Below are positions 16,529 through 25,358 of a DNA stretch of 64,000 nt, piece by piece (position 1 is the stretch's first letter; every line of letters starts with the position of its first letter). Source of the DNA: Streptomyces viridochromogenes. GTDB taxonomy: Bacteria > Actinomycetota > Actinomycetes > Streptomycetales > Streptomycetaceae. The notes under the pieces are model-generated. The model was not told the origin of the DNA. It saw nothing but the letters and a program-made list of their open reading frames with translations, and ran no database searches. The translations under genes were made by a program, and so were the position numbers. The DNA lies in contig NZ_LGUR01000230.1 of NCBI RefSeq assembly GCF_001270495.1, positions 62,001 through 126,000 on the forward strand, in the 5' to 3' direction.

Positions 16529-17509
16529 GTGGAACGCGATGAGTTCACGCTGGTTCGCGACATGCTGCGGGCGTTCGCGACCCGCTTCCGCACCGGCTCG
16601 GCCGACGACGTCAAGGCGCAGACTCGCGCGGACGCACAGCGGGCCTTGGACGACCTCGGCCTGACCGGCCTCCGCCGTACCTCCCCGCCGGCCGCCACCG
16701 TGCAGGAGTGCGCCCTGCTCGCCGAGGAGCACGGTCGGCAGCCCCTGACCACGTCCCTGCTCGGCACGGCGCTGCTCGCCCCCGAGCTGCTGCGTCTCCT
16801 CGACGACGGCGAGCGGGCCGACCCCGTCCACGGCGACCGCCCCACCGTCGCCCTCGCCGGCGACCTGCGCTTCCCGGACCCCGATGCGGTCGGCCTCGTC
16901 GCCTGGGACTGCGACGGCGCGGACACGGCGCTCTTCGTACATGCCGAAGGCCGCGTGACCGAGCACGAGTTGGGGGCCCCGGCACCGACCGCGGACCTGC
17001 TGCGCGGTGTACGGCGGGCGTCGGCCGAGGGCCGGCCCGTCGGCCGGCTCACCCCGGGCGCGCACCGGAGCTGGCAGGCGTACGCCCTGGTCGTGGTGGC
17101 GAGCGAACTCGTGGGGGCGGCCCGTTCGTTCGTCGGGCAGAGCGTGGACTACGCCCGCGAACGCCAGCAGTACGGGCAGCCGATCGGCTCTTTCCAGGCC
17201 GTGCAGCACCAGCTCGCCGACGCCACCGTCCTCGTGGAGGCCTGCACCAGCGCCGCCCGCTACGCCGCCTGGTGCCTGGACAGCGAAACGCCGGACCGGG
17301 CGCTGACCGCGGCCCGCGTGGCCAAGGCGGAGGTCAACTCCTCGGCCGTGGAAGCCGTGTACGCCGGGATGCAGGTGTTCGGCGGGATCGCCCAGACGTG
17401 GGAGCACGTGGCCCACCTGTACCTGCGCCGGGTCCTCGTCGGAGCGACCGCGCTCGCGACCACGGCCGACCTGCTGACCGTCCTGGCCGCACCGGAGGCG
17501 ACGCGATGA
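16529..17509 (+). CDS. Acyl-CoA dehydrogenase, short partner of second pair
   Basis: 326 aa. FTLVRDMLRAFATRF and AEEHGRQPLTTSLLGTALLAPELLR at the N-terminus; FVGQSVDYARERQQYGQPIGSFQAVQHQLADATVLVEACTSAARYAAW is the dimerisation/FAD helix block; VFGGIAQTWEHVAHLYLRR ends it. Like the 283-aa protein encoded at 9988-10839 it is truncated in the flavin domain and is directly followed by a full-length acyl-CoA dehydrogenase (overlap ATGA at 17506). GTG start at 16529, two bases after the preceding TGA. Probable beta subunit of an alpha2beta2 enzyme. Confidence 0.87.
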   Translation: MERDEFTLVRDMLRAFATRFRTGSADDVKAQTRADAQRALDDLGLTGLRRTSPPAATVQECALLAEEHGRQPLTTSLLGTALLAPELLRLLDDGERADPVHGDRPTVALAGDLRFPDPDAVGLVAWDCDGADTALFVHAEGRVTEHELGAPAPTADLLRGVRRASAEGRPVGRLTPGAHRSWQAYALVVVASELVGAARSFVGQSVDYARERQQYGQPIGSFQAVQHQLADATVLVEACTSAARYAAWCLDSETPDRALTAARVAKAEVNSSAVEAVYAGMQVFGGIAQTWEHVAHLYLRRVLVGATALATTADLLTVLAAPEATR

Positions 17510-18654
17510 CGGACACTCCCCTGGACTTCGGCGACCCCGAGGACCTGGAACGCCTGCGCCACGACTTCCGTGCCTGGCTGGTCGACCACCCGCTGCCCGA
17601 ACGGCCCGCCGACGAGCCGCTCCCCGTGTTCCTGCACCGCTGGCACCGCCAACTGCACTCCGGCGGCTGGGTCGGCCTCGACGTCCCGGAGCAGTACGGC
17701 GGCCGGGGTCTGACCGCGCTGCACCAGGTCACGGTCAGCGACGAACTGGGGGCGCGGGGCGTGCCCGGCGTCCCCCGCATCGGCTATCTCGCCCACGCCC
17801 TGCTGCGGTTCGGCTCCGAGGAGCAGCGCCGCCGGCTGCTGCCGCGCATGCTTTCTGGTGACGACGTGTGGTGCCAGGGCTTCAGCGAGCCCGGCGCCGG
17901 CTCGGACCTGGCCGGCATGAGCACCTACGCCGAACGCCACCCGGAGGGCCACTACATCGTCAACGGCCAGAAGCTCTGGACGAGTTACGCCCAGTACTCC
18001 GGGCTCTGCCTGCTCCTGGCCCGCACTGATCGCGCCGCTCCGGCCCACACCTCAATCTCGACCTTCGTGCTGCCTCTGGACCGACCCGGCGTGACCGTAC
18101 GACCGCTGCGTGCGGCGAACGGCGACGACGAGTTCTGCGAACTGTTCCTCGACGACGTGCGCCTGGAGGAGTCCGAACGGATCGGCGCCGAGGGGGACGG
18201 CTGGCCCTTGGCGATGACTACGGTGGCGTACGAGCGCAACGCGCTGGACACCGGTCACCTGTCGAAGTACGGGCTGCTGATCGAACGTCTGCGCCGCGCC
18301 GCGCACGAGCGCCGTGGCACGCTCCCGGACGGGCTGCTGTCTGACATCGGCCGCTGTGCCGTCGACTACCAGGTCCTTGTCGCCCACGCGCGGCGCCGCA
18401 CCGCCGAGCGCCTCGCCGGGCAGAGCGCGGGTCCGGAGTCGTCCGTCGACAAGCTTCTGATGACCCGCGCCGAACAACGCCTGTACGAGACGGCCTTGAA
18501 GGTGTTCCCCGAGGAGCTGTACGGGGAGGGGGGCGAGGTCCTGGGCGACTACTTCTACGCGCGGGCCGCGTCCGTGTACGGCGGCACGTCCCAGATCCAG
18601 CGCAACATCATCGCCAAGCGGCTGCTGGGCCTGCCCGCCGACCGCCGTGCCTGA
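17506..18654 (+). CDS. Acyl-CoA dehydrogenase, large partner of second pair
   Basis: 382 aa. LHSGGWVGLDVPEQYGGRGLT, then QGFSEPGAGSDLAGMSTYAER and YIVNGQKLWTSYAQYSGLCLLLARTD; the C-terminus ASVYGGTSQIQRNIIAKRLLGLP has Gly where single-subunit enzymes carry the catalytic Glu. ATG at 17506 overlaps the stop of the short partner. The pair repeats the 9988/10839 arrangement, suggesting two different steps or substrates in one pathway. Confidence 0.92.
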   Translation: MTDTPLDFGDPEDLERLRHDFRAWLVDHPLPERPADEPLPVFLHRWHRQLHSGGWVGLDVPEQYGGRGLTALHQVTVSDELGARGVPGVPRIGYLAHALLRFGSEEQRRRLLPRMLSGDDVWCQGFSEPGAGSDLAGMSTYAERHPEGHYIVNGQKLWTSYAQYSGLCLLLARTDRAAPAHTSISTFVLPLDRPGVTVRPLRAANGDDEFCELFLDDVRLEESERIGAEGDGWPLAMTTVAYERNALDTGHLSKYGLLIERLRRAAHERRGTLPDGLLSDIGRCAVDYQVLVAHARRRTAERLAGQSAGPESSVDKLLMTRAEQRLYETALKVFPEELYGEGGEVLGDYFYARAASVYGGTSQIQRNIIAKRLLGLPADRRA

Positions 18655-18668
18655 ACGGAGCCCTCGTC

Positions 18669-20243
18669 ATGCGACACGACCTGGAATTCCTCAGCATTCC
18701 GAATGTGGTGAGAGTCGCCGCCCAGCGGTTCGGCGACGCCCTGGCACTCGTCGACGGCGATCAGCGCCTCACCTTCCGGGAACTGGAGGCCCGGATGATC
18801 CAAGCGGTGCGATCGGCGCTGGCGCTCGGCATCGGACCGGGTGACCGAGTCGGTCTGTGCGCACCGAACTCGGCGGAGTGGATCGTGACAGCCCTCGGCA
18901 TCCAGGGCGCGGGAGGTGTCGTCGTACCGCTCAACACCCGTTTCAAGGCGACCGAGATCTCCTACATCCTGCGGAAGTCCGGCGCGAAGGCGCTGTTCGC
19001 CGCCGCGTCGTTCCTCGGCACCGACTACATCGCGGACCTGAGGCGCGCCGCCCCCGAACTGCCCGCGCTGCGGACCGCGGTGTCGATGCCGGGTGGCGCG
19101 GAGGGCCTGTACTGGAGTCAGTTCCTCGCGCATGGCGAGGAGTGTCCCGAGACGGCCGCCCAGGAGTCCATCGACCGGCTCACCCCGGATCACGTCTCCG
19201 ACGTGATGTTCACCTCCGGCACCACCGGCCACCCCAAGGGCGTGATCCTCACTCACGGGCAGACATTGCGGGCGTACGGCTGGATGTCGACGGAGTACAC
19301 CTTCGACGCCTCCGACAGCTTCCTGGTCATTCCGCCGTTCTTCCACTGCTTCGGCTACAAGGCGGGCTGGCTCGCCTCGCTGATGCACGGGGTGACCGTG
19401 ATCCCGATGGCCGTCTTCGACGCGGGGCGCGCCCTGGAGATCATCCACACGGAGCGGGTGAGCATCGTCCTCGGCCCGCCGACCATCTTCCACGACCTGC
19501 TGAACCATCCAGAGCGGTCCTCGTACGACCTGTCGTCGCTGCGGGTGTCCATGACGGGCGGCACGACCATCCCGGAGTCGCTGATACGGGCGATGAAGAA
19601 GGATCTGTCCTTCGACATCGTGCTGAGTGCCTACGGCCTCACCGAGTCGACGGCTCTCGTCTCGACGACCCGGGTCGGGGACTCCGAGGAGACGGTGGCC
19701 CGCACCACCGGGCGTCCGATCCCGGGCGTCGAGGTCCGCATCGCCGACGACGCCGGGCAGGAGGTGCCGGCGGGCGAGGAGGGAGAGGTCCTGGTCCGCG
19801 GCTACAACGTCACGCGCGGGTACTGGGACGACCCCGCGGCCACCGCCGAGACGATCGACTGCGACGGCTGGTTGCACACCGGCGACATCGGCCGCCTGGA
19901 CGTGGACGGCAACCTGGCGATCGTCGACCGGAAGAAGGAGATGTTCATCGTGGGCGGCTTCAACGCCTACCCGGCCGAGATCGAGAAGCTGCTCCTCGGC
20001 TACGAGCCGATAGCGCAGGCGGCGGTGATCGGGGTTCCGGACGAGCGGCTCGGCGAGGTCGGCTGCGCCTTCGTCGTGCCGAGGCCGGGCGCGAGCGTCA
20101 CGGAGGAGGACGTCATCACGTGGGCCAGGGAGCACATGGCCAACTTCAAGGTGCCCCGCCAGGTGCGCTTCGTGGACCAGCTGCCGCGCAACGCGAGCCA
20201 GAAGGTCCTCAAGCACGAGCTGCGCGCCCGGCACGAGGGCTGA
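18669..20243 (+). CDS. FadD3-like acyl-CoA synthetase (AMP-forming)
   Basis: 524 aa, normal length for the ANL superfamily. Activates a carboxylic acid to its CoA thioester through an acyl-adenylate. The P-loop-like FTSGTTGHPKGVILTHG begins at residue 181, YGLTEST lies near 321, DGWLHTGDIGRLD near 399, and the C-terminal catalytic Lys is in NASQKVLK (about 512). Overall wording, including the start LEFLSIPNVVRVAAQRFG, recalls FadD3, the actinobacterial ligase for the propionate side chain of steroid ring-C/D intermediates; substrate remains inferred. The Glu-Glu-type hydrolases IpdA/IpdB normally found with fadD3 are not in the window. Confidence 0.9.
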   Translation: MRHDLEFLSIPNVVRVAAQRFGDALALVDGDQRLTFRELEARMIQAVRSALALGIGPGDRVGLCAPNSAEWIVTALGIQGAGGVVVPLNTRFKATEISYILRKSGAKALFAAASFLGTDYIADLRRAAPELPALRTAVSMPGGAEGLYWSQFLAHGEECPETAAQESIDRLTPDHVSDVMFTSGTTGHPKGVILTHGQTLRAYGWMSTEYTFDASDSFLVIPPFFHCFGYKAGWLASLMHGVTVIPMAVFDAGRALEIIHTERVSIVLGPPTIFHDLLNHPERSSYDLSSLRVSMTGGTTIPESLIRAMKKDLSFDIVLSAYGLTESTALVSTTRVGDSEETVARTTGRPIPGVEVRIADDAGQEVPAGEEGEVLVRGYNVTRGYWDDPAATAETIDCDGWLHTGDIGRLDVDGNLAIVDRKKEMFIVGGFNAYPAEIEKLLLGYEPIAQAAVIGVPDERLGEVGCAFVVPRPGASVTEEDVITWAREHMANFKVPRQVRFVDQLPRNASQKVLKHELRARHEG

Positions 20244-20247
20244 GCCG

Positions 20248-21426
20248 GTGACGAACAGCGGCCCCCTCGCGGGGATCACGGTGGTGGCACTGGAGCAGGC
20301 TGTCTCGGCCCCCATGTGCACGCGCACGCTCGGCGACTTCGGCGCCCGGGTGATCAAGGTGGAGAACCCGAAGGGCGGTGACTTCGCCCGGCACTACGAC
20401 GACGTGGTCGGCGGCCTCGCGGCCCACTTCGTCTGGGCCAACCGGGGCAAGGAGTCGGTCGCCCTGGACCTGAAGTCGGACGGCGGGCAGGCGGTCCTGC
20501 ACCGGCTGCTGGAGCGCGCCGACGTCCTCGTCTCCAACCTCACCCCCGGCACCACGGCCAAGCTGGGCCTGGCCCCCGCCGACCTGGAGGTGCGCCACCC
20601 GGACCTGATCGCCGTGGAGATCGACGGGTACGGCCCCGGCGGGCCCCTCTCCCACAAACGCGCCTACGACCTGCTGGTCCAGGCGGAGTCGGGGGCCTGC
20701 TCGGTGACCGGCCGGGAGGGTGCTCCCGCCAAGCCTGGCCCTCCGGTCGCAGACGTGTGCAGCGGGCTGTACGCGGCGCTGTCGGTGCTGGCGCTGCTGT
20801 ACGCCCGGCGGCCGGGGCAGGTGGCGGTGAGCCTGTTCGACACCATGGCGGAGCTGATGGGCTACCCGTTGACGTACACCCTGCACTCGGGGGTCGCGCA
20901 GCAGCCGCTCGGCATGAGTTCGCCGGCGGTGTCTCCCTACGGCGCCTATCGGACGGCCGACGGGCAGACCGTCGTGCTGGGCACCACGAACGACCGCGAA
21001 TGGCAGCGGCTGGCCACGGAGTTGATCGGCCGTCCGGACCTGGCGGACGACGCGCGGTTCCGCACGAACGGCGGCCGTGTGGAGCACCGCGAGGTCCTCG
21101 ACGCCGCGATCGGCGACTGGTGCGCGCGGCACGACCTGGGTCACGTCCAGGAGCGGGCCGACGCGGCCGGGATCGGCAACTCCCGCTACAACACGGTCAC
21201 CGACGTCCTCGGGCATCCGCATCTGGCCGCCCGCGACCGCTGGCGGCAGGTCGGCACGCCCTCGGGGCCGGTGCCCGCGCTGCTGCCGCCGCCGGTGGTC
21301 GCCGGGTACGAGCCGCCGATGGGCTCGGTCCCCGGGCTGGGTGAGCACACGGACGCCGTGCTGGCCGAACTGGGCTACACACAAGGGGAGATCACGACCC
21401 TGCGGGCACGGGGAGCGGTCCGGTGA
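20248..21426 (+). CDS. CaiB/BaiF family (class III) CoA-transferase
   Basis: 392 aa. LAGITVVALEQAVSAPMCTRTLGDFGARVIKVENPKGGDFAR is the family opening; WANRGKESVALDLKSDGG and the nucleophile Asp in PPVADVCSGLYA (about residue 169) follow. YGPGGPLSHKRAYDLLVQAESG is the CoA-binding region. GTG at 20248, four bases after the ligase stop. Its overall form is closest to transferases for short dicarboxylic or hydroxy acids (itaconate/carnitine-like), but the acyl group cannot be assigned. Confidence 0.9.
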   Translation: MTNSGPLAGITVVALEQAVSAPMCTRTLGDFGARVIKVENPKGGDFARHYDDVVGGLAAHFVWANRGKESVALDLKSDGGQAVLHRLLERADVLVSNLTPGTTAKLGLAPADLEVRHPDLIAVEIDGYGPGGPLSHKRAYDLLVQAESGACSVTGREGAPAKPGPPVADVCSGLYAALSVLALLYARRPGQVAVSLFDTMAELMGYPLTYTLHSGVAQQPLGMSSPAVSPYGAYRTADGQTVVLGTTNDREWQRLATELIGRPDLADDARFRTNGGRVEHREVLDAAIGDWCARHDLGHVQERADAAGIGNSRYNTVTDVLGHPHLAARDRWRQVGTPSGPVPALLPPPVVAGYEPPMGSVPGLGEHTDAVLAELGYTQGEITTLRARGAVR

Positions 21427-22223
21427 GCGTGCTGCTGACGAGCGACGCCGACGGGGTCCGGACCCTGACCCTGAACCGGCCGCACCGCAGGAACGCCATC
21501 GACGCCGAACTGTGGGAGGCCCTGCGTGAAGCCCTCGCGGCGGCGGGCGGCGACCGGTCCGTCCGGGCGCTCGTCCTGACCGGGGCGGGCGGCGCGTTCT
21601 GCTCCGGCGCGGACATTCCCGAGCGGGTCAGCAGCGCCCACCCGCTGTACCGGATGCGGCCCCTGACCGAGGTCACGCTGCTGCTGCACGAACTGCCCGT
21701 GCCCACGGTCGCCAAGGTGACGGGGGCGGCGGTGGGGGCGGGCTGGAACCTGGCGCTCGGCTGCGATCTGGTGGTCGCCACGCCCCACGCGCGCTTCTCG
21801 CAGATCTTCGCCCGGCGTGGGCTGTCCCCGGACTGCGGCGGCTCCTGGCTGCTGCCGAGACTCGTCGGGTTGCAGCAGGCCAAGAGACTCGCGTTGCTCG
21901 CGGAGACGATCGACGCCGAGGAGGCGAAGGCACTGGGCCTGGTGACCTGGGTGACGGACACCGACGAGGTGGACACCTTCGTCGACGACCTGACCGCCCG
22001 GCTGGTGGCCGGTCCCCCGGTGGCCCTCGCCCAGACCAAGGCCCTGCTGAACGAGGGCACCGACCGCACCTTGCGAGACGCCCTGGCGAACGAGGCGAAG
22101 GCACAGGCGGTGAACTTCGCGGGCGCGGACGTCCGCGAGGCGTACGCCGCGTTCGCCGCGCGACGCGAACCACTCTTCACGGGCCGCTGGGCCGTGCCGA
22201 GCCGACCGGAGGACGACACGTGA
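21423..22223 (+). CDS. Enoyl-CoA hydratase/isomerase, PaaG-like
   Basis: 266 aa crotonase. TLTLNRPHRRNAIDAELWEAL, GGAFCSGADIPERV and VTGAAVGAGWNLALGCDLVVA form the oxyanion hole. The active-site block FARRGLSPDCGGSWLLPRLVG carries the Asp of PaaG-type ring-epoxide/double-bond isomerases instead of the two Glu residues of hydratases. GTG at 21423 overlaps the CoA-transferase stop (GTGA), and its own stop overlaps the thiolase start. Likely moves a double bond or opens a ring during the cycle. Confidence 0.88.
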   Translation: MSVLLTSDADGVRTLTLNRPHRRNAIDAELWEALREALAAAGGDRSVRALVLTGAGGAFCSGADIPERVSSAHPLYRMRPLTEVTLLLHELPVPTVAKVTGAAVGAGWNLALGCDLVVATPHARFSQIFARRGLSPDCGGSWLLPRLVGLQQAKRLALLAETIDAEEAKALGLVTWVTDTDEVDTFVDDLTARLVAGPPVALAQTKALLNEGTDRTLRDALANEAKAQAVNFAGADVREAYAAFAARREPLFTGRWAVPSRPEDDT

Positions 22224-23359
22224 TACGGGAAGCGGTGATCGCGGCAGCGGTCCGCACCGCGGTGGGAAAGCGCAACGGCGGGCTGGCCGGCATCCACCCG
22301 GCCGACCTGTCCGCTGCGGTGCTGAGCGCGCTCGTCGAGCGGGCCGGGGTCGACCCGGAGACCGTCGACGACGTGATCTGGGGGTGTGTCTCCCAGATCG
22401 GCGACCAGTCGAGCAACATCGGCCGCTACGCGGTGCTGGCGGCGGGCTGGCCCGAGAGCATCCCCGGGACCACGGTCAACCGGGCCTGCGGATCGAGCCA
22501 GCAGGCGCTGGATTTCGCCGTGCAGGCGGTGCTGTCCGGGCAGCAGGACGTGGTCGTGGCGGGCGGAGTGGAGGTCATGAGCCGGGTCCCGCTGGGCTCG
22601 GCCAGGGCGAGCGGAATGCCGTACGGTCCTCAAGTCCTGGGCCGGTACCAGGACTTCTCCTTCAACCAGGGGATCTCCGCCGAGATGATCGCCGAGAAGT
22701 GGGGCTTCACCCGGGCACGGCTCGACGCGTACGCGGCGCTGTCGCACGAGCGGGCGGCTGCCGCGCAGGACGGCGGGGTCTTCGAGGAGCAGATCGTGCC
22801 GGTGGCGGGGGTGACCGCCGACGAGGGCATTCGCCGGGGCACCAGTGTGGAGACGCTCGCGAAGCTCAAGACCTCCTTCCTGGAGGACGGCGGCGTGATC
22901 CACGCCGGCAACGCCTCCCAGATCTCCGACGGCGCGGCGGCCCTCCTGGTCACCAGTCCTGAGAGAGCCCGGGAGTTGGGGCTGACGCCGCTCGTGCGCT
23001 ACCGGGCGGGCGCGGTGGTCGGCTCGGACCCGGTGCTGATGCTCACCGGGCCGATCCCGGCCACCGAGAAGGTGCTGGGGAAGGCCGGGGTGGCGCTGTC
23101 GGAGGTCGGGGTCTTCGAGGTGAACGAGGCCTTCGCGCCCGTTCCGCTCGCCTGGCTCGCCGAGACGGGTGCCGACCCGGAGCTGGTCAACCCGCTCGGC
23201 GGCGCCATCGCGCTCGGCCATCCGCTCGGCGCCTCGGGAGCCGTCCTGATGACCCGCATGATCCACCACATGCGTGACCGCGGCATCCGCTACGGCCTCC
23301 AGACCATGTGCGAGGGCGGCGGCACCGCCAACGCCACACTCGTCGAACTCGCCGACTGA
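22220..23359 (+). CDS. Acetyl-CoA acetyltransferase (thiolase)
   Basis: 379 aa, thiolase I/II fold. Cleaves 3-oxoacyl-CoA, releasing acetyl- or propionyl-CoA. Nucleophile Cys90 in NRACGSSQQAL, His334 in GAIALGHPLGASGA and Cys364 in TMCEGGGTANAT are all present. VIAAAVRTAVGKRNGGLAGIHPADL opens it. GTG at 22220 overlaps the preceding hydratase stop. Its presence shows that the operon runs a complete beta-oxidation turn. Confidence 0.95.
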   Translation: MIREAVIAAAVRTAVGKRNGGLAGIHPADLSAAVLSALVERAGVDPETVDDVIWGCVSQIGDQSSNIGRYAVLAAGWPESIPGTTVNRACGSSQQALDFAVQAVLSGQQDVVVAGGVEVMSRVPLGSARASGMPYGPQVLGRYQDFSFNQGISAEMIAEKWGFTRARLDAYAALSHERAAAAQDGGVFEEQIVPVAGVTADEGIRRGTSVETLAKLKTSFLEDGGVIHAGNASQISDGAAALLVTSPERARELGLTPLVRYRAGAVVGSDPVLMLTGPIPATEKVLGKAGVALSEVGVFEVNEAFAPVPLAWLAETGADPELVNPLGGAIALGHPLGASGAVLMTRMIHHMRDRGIRYGLQTMCEGGGTANATLVELAD

Positions 23360-23373
23360 CGGGGGGCGTTGCC

Positions 23374-24522
23374 GTGCGCCGTGATGTCTTCACCGCCGAC
23401 CACGAGGCGTTCCGGGAGCTGGTCCGGGACGTCGTGGCCAAGGAGGTGGTTCCGCACTACGCCGAGTGGGAGAAGGCCGGGCGGCTGCCCCGGTCGTTCT
23501 TCGAGCGGCTCGGCTCGCTCGGGCTGCTGGGGGTGGCCGTTCCGGAGGAGTACGGCGGGGGCGGGCAGCCCGACTACCGCTACAACGTCGTCCTCCAGGA
23601 GGAGGCGGCCCGCGCCCTGGTCACGCTCGGCACGGTCCGCACCCAACTCGACGTCGTGCTGCCGTACTTCCTCGCCTACGCGAACGAGGAGCAGCGCCGG
23701 CGCTGGTTCCCCGGGCTGGTCTCCGGCCGGCTGCTGACCGCGATCGCGATGACCGAGCCCGGCACCGGCTCCGACCTCGCGGGGATCCGTACGGCCGCCG
23801 TGCGCGACGGCGACCACTACGTGGTGAGCGGCGCCAAAACCTTCATCACGGGCGGACTTCTCGCCGACCTGGTGATCGTGGTGGCGCGCACGTCGACCGA
23901 CCCGGACGAACGCCGGGCGGGGCTCACGCTGCTCGTCGTGGAGGACGGCATGCCGGGCTTCACGCGCGGCCGGGTGCTGGACAAGATGGGCATCAAGGTC
24001 CAGGACACTGTGGAGCTCGCCTTCGACGAGGTCCGCGTGCCCGTCGCCAACCGGCTCGGCGAGGAGGGCAGGGCCTTCACATACCTCGGGCACAACCTGC
24101 CCCAGGAGCGGATGACCGTCGCGGTCGGTTCGGTCGCGCAGGCCCGGGCCGCGCTCGACACGACGATCGCCTACGTCAGGGAGCGCAAGGTTTTCGGGAC
24201 GCCTGTCGCGTCGTTCCAGAACACGAAGTTCGAACTCGCCGCCGTCGACGCGGAGATCGAGGCCGCGCAGGCCGTGCTCGACCGGGCCGTGCTGGAGCTG
24301 GTCGACGGACGGCTGTCCGGCGCGGACGCCGCGAAGGTCAAACTGTTCTGCACCGAGATGCAAGCCCGCGCCGTCGACCGATGTCTTCAACTCTTCGGCG
24401 GTTACGGCTACATGCTGGAGTACCCCATCGCCCGGCTGTACGCGGACGCCCGCATCACCCGTATCTACGCCGGGACGAGCGAGGTCATGAAGGTCATCAT
24501 CGCCAAGTCCCTGGGGTTGTGA
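23374..24522 (+). CDS. Acyl-CoA dehydrogenase
   Basis: 382 aa. LGLLGVAVPEEYGGGGQPDYRYNVVLQEE, TAIAMTEPGTGSDLAGIRTAAV and YVVSGAKTFITGGLLADLVIVVART are the flavin motifs; QLFGGYGYMLEYPIARLYADARITRIYAGTSEVMKVIIAKSLGL is the full C-terminal end. Unlike the two pairs, it stands alone and is complete, so it may be a homotetramer acting on the shortened acyl chain. GTG at 23374 is preceded by GGGGGG (23361-23366). Confidence 0.93.
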   Translation: MRRDVFTADHEAFRELVRDVVAKEVVPHYAEWEKAGRLPRSFFERLGSLGLLGVAVPEEYGGGGQPDYRYNVVLQEEAARALVTLGTVRTQLDVVLPYFLAYANEEQRRRWFPGLVSGRLLTAIAMTEPGTGSDLAGIRTAAVRDGDHYVVSGAKTFITGGLLADLVIVVARTSTDPDERRAGLTLLVVEDGMPGFTRGRVLDKMGIKVQDTVELAFDEVRVPVANRLGEEGRAFTYLGHNLPQERMTVAVGSVAQARAALDTTIAYVRERKVFGTPVASFQNTKFELAAVDAEIEAAQAVLDRAVLELVDGRLSGADAAKVKLFCTEMQARAVDRCLQLFGGYGYMLEYPIARLYADARITRIYAGTSEVMKVIIAKSLGL

Positions 24523-24525
24523 CAC

Positions 24526-25290
24526 ATGTCCATGGAGGACTTCTCCGCCAGGCCGGGCACGGCCTTCGTGGCCGGTGGTACCGGTGGCATCGGTGCCGCG
24601 ATCGTGCGGACGCTGGCCGAACGCGGCAGCGACATCGTGTTCACCTACCGCGCGAACCAGGAGGCGGCTCAGCGCCTGGTCCGGGCGGTGAAGGGCCACA
24701 GTCGTGAGGTCACCGCGGTGCGGCTGGACCTGACCGACGAGGCGGACACGGCACGGGCCGTGCTCGGGTGCGGTGCCGTGCACACGCTGGTCTACGCCGC
24801 CGGGCCGCACGTGCCCATGACCCACCTGAGCAAGGTCACGCCCAGCCGGTACCGCGCCCAGCTGGAGGCGGACGCGGTGGCGTTCTTCAACCTCGTCCAT
24901 CCCGCGCTGCCGCTGCTGCGGGAGAGCAGCGGCAGCATCGTCGCCGTCACCACCGTCGCCACGCGCCGCTACCCCGTCCGCGACGGGCTCTCCTCGGGCG
25001 CCAAGGGGGCGGTCGAGGCCGTCGCCCGTGCCCTGGCCGCCGAGGAGGGCCGCTACGGCGTCCGCGTCAACTGCGTCGCCCCGGGCATGCTCACGGACGG
25101 CATCGCGGGCCGACTGATCGACACGGGCGAACTCGACGAGGAGGCCCTCGCCATCACCCGCCGTAACATCCCCCTGCGCCGGTTCGGACAGGCCCAGGAC
25201 ATCGCGGAGGCGGTCGCGTTCCTCGCCTCGGACCGGGCCGGGTTCGTCACGGGGCAGGCGCTGGGGGTCGACGGCGGGTACAGCGTCTGA
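24526..25290 (+). CDS. SDR-family protein lacking the catalytic tyrosine
   Basis: 254 aa. The cofactor loop FVAGGTGGIGAAIVRTLAERGSDIVFTYRAN is intact and the C-terminus RAGFVTGQALGVDGGYSV is typical of FabG-like enzymes. At the active site, where YxxxK is expected, the sequence reads LSSGAKGAVEAVARALA: Lys is kept but Tyr is Ser. Ordinary SDR chemistry needs that Tyr, so the protein may bind cofactor and substrate without standard catalysis, or use another acid. ATG at 24526, three bases after the acyl-CoA dehydrogenase stop. Last gene of the operon. Confidence 0.88.
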   Translation: MSMEDFSARPGTAFVAGGTGGIGAAIVRTLAERGSDIVFTYRANQEAAQRLVRAVKGHSREVTAVRLDLTDEADTARAVLGCGAVHTLVYAAGPHVPMTHLSKVTPSRYRAQLEADAVAFFNLVHPALPLLRESSGSIVAVTTVATRRYPVRDGLSSGAKGAVEAVARALAAEEGRYGVRVNCVAPGMLTDGIAGRLIDTGELDEEALAITRRNIPLRRFGQAQDIAEAVAFLASDRAGFVTGQALGVDGGYSV

Positions 25291-25318
25291 AGCAGCGGGG
25301 CGAGGGCGCCGCCCCGCG

Positions 25319-25357
25319 GGCACTGCTGTGGGGGATCGAGCCCTCCACAGCAGTGCC
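25319..25357. terminator. Terminator at the end of the nine-gene operon
   Basis: Perfect 13-bp arms GGCACTGCTGTGG (25319-25331) and CCACAGCAGTGCC (25345-25357) with a 13-nt loop, between the SDR stop and the convergent pseudogene stop. The symmetry suits termination in both directions. Confidence 0.8.
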
Positions 25358-25358
25358 G

